A DNA stretch of 64,000 nt, taken from Flectonema sp. DT1601. Lineage: Eukaryota > Euglenozoa > Diplonemea > Diplonemida > Diplonemidae. The notes under the pieces were generated by a model, which worked only from the letters and a program-made list of their open reading frames with translations, searched no databases and had not been told where the DNA came from. The DNA lies in the NCBI GenBank assembly GCA_964019425.1, contig OZ025800.1, positions 1-64,000 of the forward strand. Reading direction: 5' to 3'. Both the position numbers and the translations under genes were made by a program. Below, piece by piece: positions 22,127 through 32,394 of this stretch; position 1 is the stretch's first letter, and each line of letters begins with the position of its first letter.

Positions 22127-23812
22127 TTAATACTCAAAGATGACAGAAGCAGAAGTCTTAATATTTAAGACGGTATGCCCCCAATTTCTAGGAACGAATA
22201 GAACTTCTCCAGAACTCTGAAAGCATGTAAAATCGGATTTCTTAAATCCATTTTTTATTGATGATCGAATGAATGACAGTCCAGTTTCGCGGCTGAAAGT
22301 TGCGAAAGCAGGAGGCGAAAGTGTCCATCGCTTACGCCCATAAACAAGAGAAGAGAAGACTTCTCCATGAAAATGAGGGTTTGCTCCAGAAAGGGGAGGT
22401 CCAAGAGACCATTCTGTGAGAACAGGTGAACTGAAAGAAGACTGCAAAAATGGAAATTCCTCAGTATCTGAGAGTGCAAACTTATCAAATACTCGGCTGT
22501 CAAACACAAACGGGGCTGAAGTAGCAGCTTGCTTTCCACTTTTAATCTTATCAAAAGAATCATCTAACATGGCTATGAATTCCTTTATAGTAACTCTCCT
22601 TGCTTGCTCACCATAAACTGCAGGATACGCGATCTCTCCAACGTCCACTTCTTCATTTTTGTAGTTGGTGAGAAGACCCGACTTGCTCCAGCGCTCTTTT
22701 GCTTCCCAGCCGTCTAAGCAGTCAGTCAGAATTGCTGGTTGGTTTGGCACAAGATGCTTTCGGATGAATTCCTCCTTGCTGATTGTGCTACAACTTATCT
22801 TAGCGATAGATGAGCAACCATGACCGTCGTATTCTTCGGCAGTTTTCATGTCTTCCCAACCAGAATTTATTGAGTACTGGTTTACTTGTGTGTGCTGTTC
22901 TTCTGTTCCCTTTGTGGCTAATTCGAAATCATAATCAGGAAATGTTTCTTGAAGAACCTTTATGATATTTCTGTGACCATTAAGCTGAGCGAGTTGGGCA
23001 GTAGTCCACCCGTAGACAGGAGCATTGACTGCAGCAAGTGAAGTAGATTCACAGTTAGCAAGAAGATATTTAAAGGTCTGCAAAGTACCATCGACAGCTG
23101 ATGTATGAAAACTATTGCGACCATAATTATCTACAGCAGAACACAGAAAGCCAAGTTTTAGCATTGCTGCGACATCCTTACTTCCTTGTGCTGCTGTCAG
23201 TGTAGCGTATGTCATTGGGTTGGAAACACGACTGGCCTGTAAATCCAATTGAGTCAAAATATTTGATGGGATCGGTTGATTGCGTAAAGCAAATGCGTTG
23301 TAAATACGCGCCGTGCCTGCTGCTTTACTGGTAACAGCGTGGTGTAAAGCAGTTCTACCATTGTCATCAGTTTCGCTAATACAGTACTGCCAGTCAGACT
23401 GATCACCGTACTTTCCCATTAGAGAAATGGCCTTCCAATTTCGATACCTGACCGCGTGGAATACAGGACAAAGTATTTCTCCCCTTTTCGAATACAACAG
23501 CGTGTTGTCATGTTTAGTTAGTAAGGTTTTTATTACCGTCAATTCACTATTCCCTGGCATCGTTGCCTGATCAAACTTTCCTTGCAATACAACGTGCAGA
23601 CACCCTTCGTTGTCTAAAGTATAACGAATCAATTCGGGTTCATTGTATAACATGATTTCAATTTTCTTCAAGTCTCCATAATAGCATGCTGACAGTAGCT
23701 CTTCTCCTTGTTTATTGAATTGCTTTGGTTGTATAAATTCTGTTTCGGAAAATCCGAATATAATGGCAGTCAACAAAGCAAATATTCCTGCAACATAAAA
23801 CCACATAGACAT
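22127..23812 (-). CDS. Ankyrin-repeat JmjC (cupin_8-type) membrane protein
   Basis: The predicted protein has 561 aa and a single exon. The ATG at 23812 is preferred because the frame further upstream has only a TTG, and because it places a hydrophobic segment at residues 3-21 (signal anchor or uncleaved signal peptide). Residues about 37-290 carry degenerate ankyrin-like repeats, for example NGRTALHHAV. Residues about 345-561 form a JmjC/cupin_8 domain. The Fe(II) ligand pattern is visible as H482-x-E484 in NPHFHGE and the distal H546 in RNWGH, with GRKRW between, as in the HSPBAP1/JMJD7-type hydroxylases. Such enzymes use Fe(II) and 2-oxoglutarate to hydroxylate proteins. The N-terminal segment suggests an endomembrane location. 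The substrate is unknown. Confidence 0.85.
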   Translation of the reverse strand: MSMWFYVAGIFALLTAIIFGFSETEFIQPKQFNKQGEELLSACYYGDLKKIEIMLYNEPELIRYTLDNEGCLHVVLQGKFDQATMPGNSELTVIKTLLTKHDNTLLYSKRGEILCPVFHAVRYRNWKAISLMGKYGDQSDWQYCISETDDNGRTALHHAVTSKAAGTARIYNAFALRNQPIPSNILTQLDLQASRVSNPMTYATLTAAQGSKDVAAMLKLGFLCSAVDNYGRNSFHTSAVDGTLQTFKYLLANCESTSLAAVNAPVYGWTTAQLAQLNGHRNIIKVLQETFPDYDFELATKGTEEQHTQVNQYSINSGWEDMKTAEEYDGHGCSSIAKISCSTISKEEFIRKHLVPNQPAILTDCLDGWEAKERWSKSGLLTNYKNEEVDVGEIAYPAVYGEQARRVTIKEFIAMLDDSFDKIKSGKQAATSAPFVFDSRVFDKFALSDTEEFPFLQSSFSSPVLTEWSLGPPLSGANPHFHGEVFSSLVYGRKRWTLSPPAFATFSRETGLSFIRSSIKNGFKKSDFTCFQSSGEVLFVPRNWGHTVLNIKTSASVIFEY

Positions 23813-24159
23813 TACAACAACGCGAGTTCCCTGCTTTGAAGAAATGGAATAAAAAACAAGTAGATATATATCGTTCAAAAAAAAAGGACGGATCGCTACT
23901 TGGCTGTAACTACCAGAATTGGAAATTAATCTCAAATTGTCGTGTGAATCACAAACAGAAATGCAAGGGCCAGTTTAACATCGCAACCATTGCTCCCCCT
24001 TTCCATCTTTGATTTTATCACGTGTATGAAGTCAGAAAGATAATATTGTTAAGTTAATTAAAAAAAAACTTCTCAGAATCTATCAAACTTCCAAATGAAG
24101 TGACGACTGGTACCTGTCGTTGAGGTAAATAGAACATCCGAAGGTCGATAGCGACCTCC
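23813..24159. other. Intergenic spacer
   Basis: AT-rich spacer between the stop of the RING gene and the JmjC start. A TTG-initiated in-frame extension of the JmjC frame reaches 23935, but I see no support for its use. Confidence 0.5.
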
Positions 24160-24934
24160 CTAATCTTGTGAGTTGCTTTGCTCCAGCTGTCGCTGTTCCC
24201 TGAGTTGCTCGTAATCAGGGTCATCTGTCATTAACTCATGTCTGCAATATGGACACGTATTGTGAGAAGAAATCCATGGCATTAAACAATCTTCATGAAA
24301 GTAGTGTCCGCAGGGCATCTGAAGACAGATATCATCTGACTTCCATTCTTCCTGACACACAGAACACAGTTCGGGTTTTCTGTTTATTTAGTTTATCAAT
24401 GCCAGCAGGTTTTTAAACAGAAAAGTAAACAAAATAATCATACGAATCACAAAAAGCCTGATCGACTTCGAACCGATTTAAGGCTTCGATTGCCTCAGCC
24501 GCGGCAGGTGGAGGACCAGTTGGCCCCTCGTGAAGTAGCTGATGAAGTATGTCTGCCATTGTTCTGTTTCCAGCTCCTTCAAATTGTGGTGCGAATCCAT
24601 AGTTGCCCAGCAACGTGTCGAAGTCAGCGGAGTTACCTGCCCCTGCAGGAGTGGCTAAATTATCCATTAAGGTTCTTAGCATATTGTCATCTCCATCCCC
24701 TCCAACAAATACACGAACATAATTTTGTTGCCATCTTTGCATAGGTGATGCTTGCTGTGTCTGTGGTTGTGGCTCTTCCCTTCTTCTCGAAAATTCCTCT
24801 ACTTCTCTCTGCTCCTCTCCATTCTCTATAACTTCTACAAACGATCCATTGCACACCTGACAAGAGATATCGCCATCGCTCCCAACTGTTGCTGATGCTT
24901 CAGCATTGCAGTCGTGACACCAGTAACGCGACAT
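24160..24934 (-). CDS. RNF115/RNF126-like RING-H2 E3 ubiquitin ligase
   Basis: There are two exons, 24444-24934 and 24160-24379, with a 64-bp intron (GTATGA...AAACAG). Splicing gives 236 aa. The N-terminus is a C4 zinc ribbon (C6, C9, C25, C28 in YWCHDCNAEA...CQVCNG), the BCA2-type finger of RNF115/126 that binds ubiquitin. A Gln/Pro-rich linker follows. The C-terminus is a RING-H2 finger beginning CSVCQEEW, with CGHYFHEDC and CPYCRHEL supplying the remaining ligands. The N-finger plus C-RING plan is the RNF115/126 architecture, shorter than the animal proteins. A cytosolic E3 role in protein quality control or trafficking is inferred from the family. Confidence 0.88.
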
Positions 24935-25310
24935 TTCTCTTGCAATCCTGGAGGTTCAAAATAATTAGAATGTTGTGTTAGTCTAAATAATTAAATCAAA
25001 TCAAATAATAAGAAGCTCATCAAAAGATATCACAAACGATTACCTGAAAAGGAATCATTAATTTAGGGGAAATTATCAGTTTGTTATCAACACTGCCGCA
25101 CTGTATAAATAATCATAACAGCATGCAAGCGCCGTCTGTGGGGGGTATAAGCCACGGAATCAAGGCATGTCAGTAGATAATATTCAGCCTCACAAACTTA
25201 CAAAAAGAAAATAGCGCATTGGAGTCAAGACAACTGCTCAACGCGTAGAAGAGGAAACTGAGCCAAGCTAAGGCAGAACATGAATGGTGTAAGATTGAAA
25301 TACTGTTTCT
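24935..25310. other. Intergenic spacer
   Basis: Nothing recognisable. AT-rich with short frames only. Confidence 0.5.
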
Positions 25311-26468
25311 TTATTTTGTTAACCGATTAAGAATAAGTGTGGTAAAAGTATTTAACGTTTCAAGTAGCAACAGCAACAGAAGAGAGAAGCAAATCCCGAC
25401 CATAAAACCTGTCTCCGCATCCTCAATGTACATACTAGCTGCGTAGCCATAACCGAGTACAAAACCGTGAGGGATTCGATGACCAATACCACAACAACCG
25501 ATGAAGAATGCAATGATTAAACCAACTGAGAGCGAATACGGAATTGCCTTCAGCTGGTCGTTGTCGGGGTCCACACCAGGAGTGAACCCACCTGCGACGC
25601 AGGCACCTATTGCAATACCGACCCCGATGCAGTTGTGGATTTGAGACATAAATAAATGAGTCGCTGCGATCGTAGTAGCTGTTGAGGAAATAGCAGATAT
25701 TCCCAACAGTAGGTTGATAACTATTAAATTCTTTTTGACAGGCCTGCGAGTATCATTTGGATGTAATGCATTTAATGTGTACTCAGTAGTTGTCACCAGA
25801 GACAAAAAAAGCATCACACAACCAGCTGACATTAAAACAGAAGCGAAGCTCGTCTGGAAATGGTTTCTCGAAGTGCAGAGAACAACTAATGCCGCGTGAG
25901 TGACAGCAAACAGCGACAAGATCAGGAGTAATGCCCAGCCAACTGAGACGGATTCTTTAATTTCCGCTCTGTCTACCGCTGCTGATGTCATGAAGTAAAT
26001 AATACAAATACCTCCCGAATATAATAGTGTTGATACTGCGACAACATGTTGCTTTAAGTTTCTTAGCTTTTCTAAGAATGGCCTTTCCTTCCCTTGATGA
26101 AGACCGTTAGCCACTTGCTCTAAAGCTTCCCTGTCAGCTGCCCGTATCAAGTTGTATGCGGCTGCTCCAAATGCTGCTGTTGAGATGAGTGATGCAATAA
26201 GAAGCTCAGCCCTCACTTCTCCCCAACTGTTCTCTACCTTCATACAGAAGTGTAATATCGAGTAGCTGCATAAGATACCAACAGCAGAGCAAAATGATTG
26301 CAATGCAATCAATATAAAAGGGTTACTTGGTGGTTCGGCGAACACAGAATTCGTTGCAATACGCTTACTCTCCTCCCACAACAGTGAGGACGCCTGCCAC
26401 CCAACTCCTAGAGGAATTAGCGAAAGACCAACGATTGACAGATTATGATCAGCAGATTCCGACGACAT
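25311..26468 (-). CDS. Polytopic membrane protein of unknown function
   Basis: The ORF encodes 385 aa in a single exon from a good ATG at 26468. About nine hydrophobic segments are visible, starting near residue 50 and ending at the C-terminus, which closes with a Leu-rich helix. A short charged loop lies at about residues 112-138. A conserved-looking loop GGFTPGVDPDNDQ precedes the last three helices. I do not recognise the family. Length and helix count would fit a transporter or a small-solute channel, but no signature motif is visible, so no function is assigned. Confidence 0.75.
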   Translation of the reverse strand: MSSESADHNLSIVGLSLIPLGVGWQASSLLWEESKRIATNSVFAEPPSNPFILIALQSFCSAVGILCSYSILHFCMKVENSWGEVRAELLIASLISTAAFGAAAYNLIRAADREALEQVANGLHQGKERPFLEKLRNLKQHVVAVSTLLYSGGICIIYFMTSAAVDRAEIKESVSVGWALLLILSLFAVTHAALVVLCTSRNHFQTSFASVLMSAGCVMLFLSLVTTTEYTLNALHPNDTRRPVKKNLIVINLLLGISAISSTATTIAATHLFMSQIHNCIGVGIAIGACVAGGFTPGVDPDNDQLKAIPYSLSVGLIIAFFIGCCGIGHRIPHGFVLGYGYAASMYIEDAETGFMVGICFSLLLLLLLETLNTFTTLILNRLTK

Positions 26469-26529
26469 TTTCTATTGCAATTTTACCAACAAATATTTTT
26501 CCTGTTTCATGTGAACTAATCGTTCCGTA

Positions 26530-27249
26530 AAGTAATTCGAGCGAACAAATACTACTTCAGAATGAATCTGTGACTGACGAAGAAGAAGTTCTTCTCATCA
26601 GAGTAAACCTGACTAGGAAAGGAATTGTTAACTGAAGGTCTCTATTTGATAATATAATTTGAGTACAAACTTAAGGGACACTACTACACGCGGGAAAGAA
26701 TAGTTCTATTTGACAACTACTATTAGGACAATACTCAAAGTTACCAACAACACCGCACACGACCATCAGTGATAAGATGAACCAAAATAGGAAACAGTGA
26801 CTTTATTATCCTCCGCTCTTGTAGCGTCAAGACGAGAGTAGAATAACTCGCAGCGCATGTGATTTCTACCAAAAATATTTCATACGTGGATAAGCTTAAA
26901 GATAAAAACCATAAAATCAACCAAACGAATGAACACAAAAACAAATTTTCAGCGGGTTCCATAACACCACTAACCGATAAAGTAAACATTCCTTTAGAGC
27001 TTTCAAACAACGGAGGCTTCATCAGAAAAATATCACACGGGGAAGGTAAAAAGAAAATAAACATCTTGAGGAAGTATAATACAGAAAGGATGCGTGACTT
27101 GTCTCTCAAGTCACAAGCACTACAGAACATTGAAGTTAGCGAGTAACATCATTGCAGGGGCTCAGTTGACGACGAATACTTTTAACACCAGTTCGGTGGA
27201 TGGCTGCGCGGGAAAATGACGCCAAGTGATAACGGGAGTTACGCTATCT
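26530..27249. other. Intergenic, overlapping opposite short frames
   Basis: Two open frames overlap antiparallel here: about 95 codons on + at 26859-27146 (Lys-rich) and about 129 codons on - at 26741-27130 (hydrophobic). They mirror each other, show no motif and neither has a convincing context. I do not call a gene. Confidence 0.4.
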
Positions 27250-28521
27250 TCAAACTCGACAGAGAGCCTTTCTGATAAAAGTTCCATCTTTTGCCGCCTT
27301 TCTTAGAAACGGATGTTTCATTAGGTCGTTGGCTGTAGGACGCTGTCGGGAATCTTTTTGCAGTGTGCACTCCATGAAATCAACACATTCACGGGACCAT
27401 TTGTGACGAGTTTTCATACGGGGTGCACGTTGAGTAACGATAACATAAAGAGCACGCATAGGGGGGAGAGACATCAGAGGAGGTTCACCGTCGCACAGTT
27501 CCAGACCCATTATACCAATTGACCACATATCTGCTTTGAAATCGTATGGATCCCCTTTTATGACTTCTGGTGCCATCCAGTAAGGAGTTCCAACAACAGT
27601 TCTTCTCTTTGTAGCCTTTCCTTCAGAGAGCATTGTACAGAACCCGAAGTCTCCCAGTTTTACACGCCCACTAGTACTCAGTAAAACGTTGTCGGACTTG
27701 ATGTCGCGATGCATTCTTCCAGTCATGTGGAGGTACTGAATCCCTTTAAGAGATTCCTTCATTATGTAGGAAACTTGATCCTCAGAGAATCTGTGACCGT
27801 CTTCTATTAAATCAGTTAGCTTCCCACCGTTCATAAGTTCCATTGATATCCAAAGAGTGTTATCCTTTCTGTGGCATGCGTAGTAATCAACAATATTTGA
27901 ATGCCTGCAGGAGTACAACATCGATATTTCGTTCTCAAGAGCGGGAAGCTCTCTTGCCTCGTCCTTGATAAATATCTTTTTCAAAGCAACGAGTTTCCCC
28001 TTCGAGTTCATGGCCCGATACACTTCCCCCTGAGAACCGCCATCCAGCTTCTTGAGTTTCGAATATAACTTCGTAACGTCACCTTTGACAAGGAGCTCAG
28101 TAAGCTTATAGCGTTTGATTGGAACTTCCGATTTTGGAAACTTACTAAAAGAGTGAGCGAGATCAGAAGGATTAACATCCGCGTGCATAGTTCTGTAACA
28201 GCTGCAGATGTCATCGAAAGCATCAACAATCTCATCTCTTGTAAATCCATTTGATAACAGCATTGCTTCAAAATGAGGTGTCAAACCATTCAAACGAGGT
28301 TTTGTTCCTGTTGTGTCAATCGTAACGTGGACGTCATGCTCCAGGGGAGCTGGTTCTCCAACATCCGTATCACATAGTTTATCCGAGACTTCAGCTTCTA
28401 AAAGATCCAGATTCAATCCCCCGCCCCCTTCATTTGTAACTATGACACCAGGTTCGAATCCATCAGGTTCTCCAATCGTATACTCCTCCACCTCATCTAA
28501 CTTACTCTGTGCTTTACCCAC
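27250..28521 (-). CDS. p21-activated kinase (PAK)-like Ser/Thr kinase, N-terminus unresolved
   Basis: The open frame covers about 423 codons. A CRIB/p21-binding region is visible at residues 58-110 (EHDVHVTID aligns with the H-x-x-H-V core), followed by an autoinhibitory-like segment. The kinase domain spans about 157-410: glycine loop GGSQGEV, catalytic Lys in VALKK (181), HRD at 271-273, DFG at 291-293, and the activation-loop Thr 308 in TVVGTPYWMAPE, all as in PAKs. Binding of GTP-loaded Rac/Cdc42 would relieve inhibition. The first in-frame start-like codon is GTG and the first ATG is at residue 87, past the CRIB core. The true start is therefore probably in an unrecognised upstream exon. 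The C-terminal end looks complete. Confidence 0.88.
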   Translation of the reverse strand: MGKAQSKLDEVEEYTIGEPDGFEPGVIVTNEGGGGLNLDLLEAEVSDKLCDTDVGEPAPLEHDVHVTIDTTGTKPRLNGLTPHFEAMLLSNGFTRDEIVDAFDDICSCYRTMHADVNPSDLAHSFSKFPKSEVPIKRYKLTELLVKGDVTKLYSKLKKLDGGSQGEVYRAMNSKGKLVALKKIFIKDEARELPALENEISMLYSCRHSNIVDYYACHRKDNTLWISMELMNGGKLTDLIEDGHRFSEDQVSYIMKESLKGIQYLHMTGRMHRDIKSDNVLLSTSGRVKLGDFGFCTMLSEGKATKRRTVVGTPYWMAPEVIKGDPYDFKADMWSIGIMGLELCDGEPPLMSLPPMRALYVIVTQRAPRMKTRHKWSRECVDFMECTLQKDSRQRPTANDLMKHPFLRKAAKDGTFIRKALCRV

Positions 28522-29087
28522 TTTGAATCAGCAACGCTGAAGGGTGCAAAGAAATTGCAGTTCCACAATCTTAAAATATCTGTAAGAAGTAATCGTAAAT
28601 ATATATAAATGAAAGATACTCTAAACGCTACTTCGCATCATCGAATGACTTGAGTACCAACACCTGTGGGAGATGTTAGAGTTTTGAAGTTATCACAACA
28701 ACACTAATGTAGATATCAATCTGAAACCGGGTAAATGAAAGGATGCAAATAAAAATAATATTTCTTACTACTGTTTCCCAAAGTGGGTGTTAGAATTGAA
28801 GGCATTCAATGAACAGACGAGACAGATCCGAAGTTAAGGAGCGGTGTTATCAGCAGAAGCCGCAGAGGGTTCTATCGCTTCAGTTGCGTCACAAAAAGAT
28901 GGCTCATGGTGTAGGGGAGTTCAACTCCACCGCAAACTATTAAAAAAGAATCGGCAAACTTCACTTTTTTACTAACTCACACTGTTTTATTTTATTTGTG
29001 CGCAACCGGTACAAAATCCTAATAAAGGAATAGGTTAGTTACGCTACAGTTCTCTTTTATCGAACAATGGGTTTGTAGGTACAAAAA
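28522..29087. other. Intergenic, may hold the first PAK exon
   Basis: No clear ORF. An upstream coding exon of the PAK gene is expected here, and several AG acceptors lie near 28510-28570. I could not choose one. Confidence 0.4.
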
Positions 29088-30137
29088 TTAAATTCGATAA
29101 TCCCTCGTTGAAGAATGAGTACTAACAGCCATATCAGAACTTTCATCATCCAGAATGTCGAGAGGGATTCGAGTCAAAGTATCGAGAAGTGGAGTGAAGT
29201 CTGCAGAGGGTTCCAAAACTGGAGTTGTTTGTTTTTCGGGTGTCATTGAGAGTGAGCAGCGAAGAGACAAATTAAAGGGTGAAGCCCTCCGACCACTTTC
29301 AGCATTTCCTTGAATTCTGCGGCCCTTGAAGCCTTTTCGCTTCGCTGCCGAGCTTTTTAATTTCGAAGCCGAACGCTTTCTGATTTTAGCAGTGCCGGTT
29401 GTTAATTTCGAACTATCTAACGGTTGTGAACTTCTGTTTTTATGTGTATGAGGCCTCAAGTCGATGACATCTGAGGGAACAGCTGACAGACGACGGTCGC
29501 TGAGTGGCGCCACGTCAGTGTTGAGGAAACTCTGTTTCGTTTGAATTATGTTTTTGTCAGTTGATTCAGAGATCGGATCACAACTTGGCCACGTTGCTGG
29601 TTGGTCAGGATTGATAGTCATGCCTCCATAGTCATCTGAAAGTGAATAAATATATCGATCTGCAAGTTCTTGAAATTGTGAACTAACTACAGCCGCCTGA
29701 GACGTTGTTGGGGATCCACACTGTTCGCTCTGAAAAAGAGGATCCGCCTCAGTAAGACCTTTTACGTATCTCCTAATTATGGGAATTGAAGGGTTTTGAG
29801 TAAATGGTTTGACTTCGCGAAATGATTTCCTAGCACGTGAGTGCGCACTGTGCATGACTCGCTTTCTGTATTTCTGATGGGATGTCAAATCAGTAAAAGC
29901 AGCTGACTCAATCTGAAGGGATGATTGACCAATGCCTGGTGTGTAAACTTTCTTCCTCATATCACTTCCTCTAAATCGATCCATCAGAAATGATGTCGAC
30001 AGCGGCATCGTCTTTTGAATGAAGTCTTGCTCTCTTTGTAAAGTGATTCCTCCATACTCAACTCGTAATCCAATCGCCTGTTTCCTTTTCCCTGGAAATG
30101 CAGGCACAGGCCAAGGTGATATTTCATACTTGTGCAT
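29088..30137 (-). CDS. Hypothetical basic, probably disordered protein
   Basis: The ORF encodes 349 aa from ATG 30137 in a single exon. It has no transmembrane segment and no recognised domain. The composition is Ser/Thr/Arg/Lys-rich, with a strongly basic stretch around residues 255-290 (KIRKRSASKLKSSAAKRKG) that would serve as a nuclear localisation signal. The N-terminal 120 residues contain aromatic and Pro residues and look more ordered. The frame reads in the same direction as its neighbours, with normal spacing. A nuclear or cytoskeletal role is conceivable, but nothing shows it. Confidence 0.65.
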   Translation of the reverse strand: MHKYEISPWPVPAFPGKRKQAIGLRVEYGGITLQREQDFIQKTMPLSTSFLMDRFRGSDMRKKVYTPGIGQSSLQIESAAFTDLTSHQKYRKRVMHSAHSRARKSFREVKPFTQNPSIPIIRRYVKGLTEADPLFQSEQCGSPTTSQAAVVSSQFQELADRYIYSLSDDYGGMTINPDQPATWPSCDPISESTDKNIIQTKQSFLNTDVAPLSDRRLSAVPSDVIDLRPHTHKNRSSQPLDSSKLTTGTAKIRKRSASKLKSSAAKRKGFKGRRIQGNAESGRRASPFNLSLRCSLSMTPEKQTTPVLEPSADFTPLLDTLTRIPLDILDDESSDMAVSTHSSTRDYRI

Positions 30138-30523
30138 GTGGAGCTGTTTCTTTGAAAGCGATAATACCTTTCAACTCGCCTAACATTAATACCAAAATAA
30201 TTCACATGTCCTCTTTTTAACGGACACTTTGTGCTTTTCATGTTGTATAGGGATAACATGCTTTCCGTTGAGATTCCGCCGCGGCCATCTTATAACGGCA
30301 GTGCAGCAGATTGTGAGATTATTAATAGGAAAGAGAAAGAGAAAGAGAGCGGAGCAATAATTAATATCGGGAATGTAAACGAAAGCATAGATTAGATACA
30401 TTTTGTTCAAAAATAAAAGCTTTTTAAGCATTTCAGGAAACAATGAAAAAGATAGGCAGCAGTACGCACTACATCAACATCAACTATTGATGTGATAAAT
30501 AAAACAGGGCAATGATATTAAAA
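30138..30523. other. Intergenic spacer
   Basis: AT-rich, with a GAAAGA-type purine run near 30330. No gene seen. Confidence 0.5.
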
Positions 30524-31561
30524 TTATCGTAAAAGAAATCCTTCCTTGAGTGGATCCTTCGGATCGATTAGAAAAGTATTTGTAGAAATGATGTTCGCTG
30601 TTCCGGCAACTTCAGGAATAACTGATTCGTGTGGTCCGAAAGTAGTGGTCTCGTGAACTTTGACACTAAATGTGCTCCCTGTGATGCTTTCGATTACAAT
30701 TGGTACATCAGTTGGCATACCTCTCTTGTGATTGAGAGCAATTCGACCAGACACACCCGAACCTGTGGGTGAACGATCAACTTCACCATCTGCAAATATA
30801 CAAACATTTCTACTGTGAACTTTCTCAGTATTCGATTTTCCGATAAAAATAGTTCCGTAAAGAAAACTCAAATCACTTTCGAATGGATGTTTAATATCAT
30901 CAGAAGCAGACATCACAGCTTTCTTTATCTTCGATCCGGCTTCACTTAATTTTGAGACTGAAGCCGGCGTGAGGTCGAAATCAAATTTATTTTTTTCCAT
31001 ATCAACGTAAGCATAAAACGCACCACCATACGCCAAGTCGTATGTTACTTTTCCAAGCCCGTCAACATCAACAACTCTGTCCAGTCCAATAACGAAAGAA
31101 GGGACACAATGAAATCTGACCTTCACGTCCCCATCGTCACTGCGAGAGATATATGACCTAATCCTCCCACATGGAGCATCAATCTCTAGCTTTGATTTAC
31201 AATCGGGGGTCTGAGCAGCGAGAGTAGAAACAGCGATTATAGCGTGACCACACATGGTACTGTATCCCTCGTTGTGCATAAATAAAACACCGAAATCAGC
31301 GGAGTCATCATTCGGAGGAAGCATCAAACAGCCGTACATGTCAGCGTGTCCTCTTGGCTCGAACATAAGAGCTCTTCTCAAATGATCATGTTTGTCTTTT
31401 AGAAATCTTCTGTTTTCCAGTACACTTGCACCCTCTAACTCAGGATACCCTTCCATGATAACACGCAGAGGTTCACCACCAGTGTGAGTGTCAATTGTTC
31501 TTATTTTAACCCACTCCGGTGGTGGAGTGAAGTCTTTCAGTGATTTCATCTGAGCGAGCAT
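30524..31561 (-). CDS. L3HYPDH: trans-3-hydroxy-L-proline dehydratase
   Basis: The ORF encodes 345 aa from ATG 31561, the usual size for the proline racemase superfamily. Motif I is STMCGHAII with the catalytic Cys104. Motif II is DRSPTGSGV, where Thr266 replaces the second catalytic Cys of racemases and epimerases. In this family the Cys/Thr pair marks trans-3-hydroxy-L-proline dehydratases (EC 4.2.1.77), which convert trans-3-hydroxyproline to pyrroline-2-carboxylate and water. RTIDTHTGGEP near the N-terminus is the conserved substrate-binding segment. The enzyme is soluble and probably cytosolic. It would allow use of hydroxyproline from degraded collagen-like or cell-wall proteins. Confidence 0.92.
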   Translation of the reverse strand: MLAQMKSLKDFTPPPEWVKIRTIDTHTGGEPLRVIMEGYPELEGASVLENRRFLKDKHDHLRRALMFEPRGHADMYGCLMLPPNDDSADFGVLFMHNEGYSTMCGHAIIAVSTLAAQTPDCKSKLEIDAPCGRIRSYISRSDDGDVKVRFHCVPSFVIGLDRVVDVDGLGKVTYDLAYGGAFYAYVDMEKNKFDFDLTPASVSKLSEAGSKIKKAVMSASDDIKHPFESDLSFLYGTIFIGKSNTEKVHSRNVCIFADGEVDRSPTGSGVSGRIALNHKRGMPTDVPIVIESITGSTFSVKVHETTTFGPHESVIPEVAGTANIISTNTFLIDPKDPLKEGFLLR

Positions 31562-32394
31562 TTTGCTTTTAAGATGCTGCGTAAAAAGAAAGGTAATCCC
31601 TAGTAATGATACTTACAAGAAAAGTGTAAGAAATGATCTCAATAAGATCAAGGTAGTATCTGCGTCCCATGCGGTCTTTTGTGACTTAATGGCATTTCTC
31701 CTGCATTTGCTAATGTTGAGGGCAGATAGGGCTGAACGAAGGTGACAGGTGCAACAGTTTCTTTTCAACTGACATCAACTGTACCAGAAGTACTAAAAGC
31801 TAAGTAAGACCTTCCCTGCAAACACTGTTATAATGATTGCAGACATGTTTGTCATTGCTGTGAAAATATCCTTAACAGGGCACTTGGTTTCAACAAGGAA
31901 TAATAAGCAGTACTTTTATCGTCAGTATTTATGGATAACAGTCAATACTTTAATTGTTAGTTCTTTAGCAAGTCCAAATTATTGTCAACAGAAGAAGAAT
32001 TAAAAAAGAAAAAAGAAAACTGTGCTGCATCACCAGCTGAGGCAAAAAAGCGATTTAGAGATACCTGCTTTCGTTTTGTACTTTTTGTGGATTTTCTGAA
32101 TTAGTAACCGTATCCACCAGTCTTCTTAAATCAGGATACCCAAAATAAGAACATGTCATATGTATAGTAAAAGAGGAAGAAACAAGGGAAACTTGGATAA
32201 CAATAAGGCTAACGGGAGGGAAATGGAATAAAATCAAAAACGAAGAGTAGTTCTCTTGAACATAAGAGTGTGGTAAGTTGTTTAAATAAGTTTCTTTCAA
32301 ATAGTTCACCAAAACAAAGATCTCGCACTACTTCAACTAACCAGAATTGATCTGTGTGTATAATAACAGAATATTTAATTCCGATTTTATGTTT
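31562..32394. other. Intergenic spacer
   Basis: About 830 bp, AT-rich with A-runs. No gene or RNA motif recognised. Confidence 0.5.

Noticed and set aside
23813-23935. N-terminal extension of the JmjC protein
   Set aside because: It would start at TTG. The ATG at 23812 gives a better N-terminus with a signal anchor.
26741-27146. Two overlapping antiparallel ORFs as small genes
   Set aside because: No motif, no homology recognised, and each may be a shadow of the other. Kept only as an intergenic note.
28451-28463. tRNA T-loop-like GGTTCGAATCC
   Set aside because: It lies within the PAK coding region and no acceptor stem or anticodon arm can be drawn around it.
28500-28521. N-myristoylation signal (MGKAQSK) on the PAK-like kinase
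   Set aside because: The apparent Met is a GTG codon, so this is probably internal sequence read through from an upstream exon.
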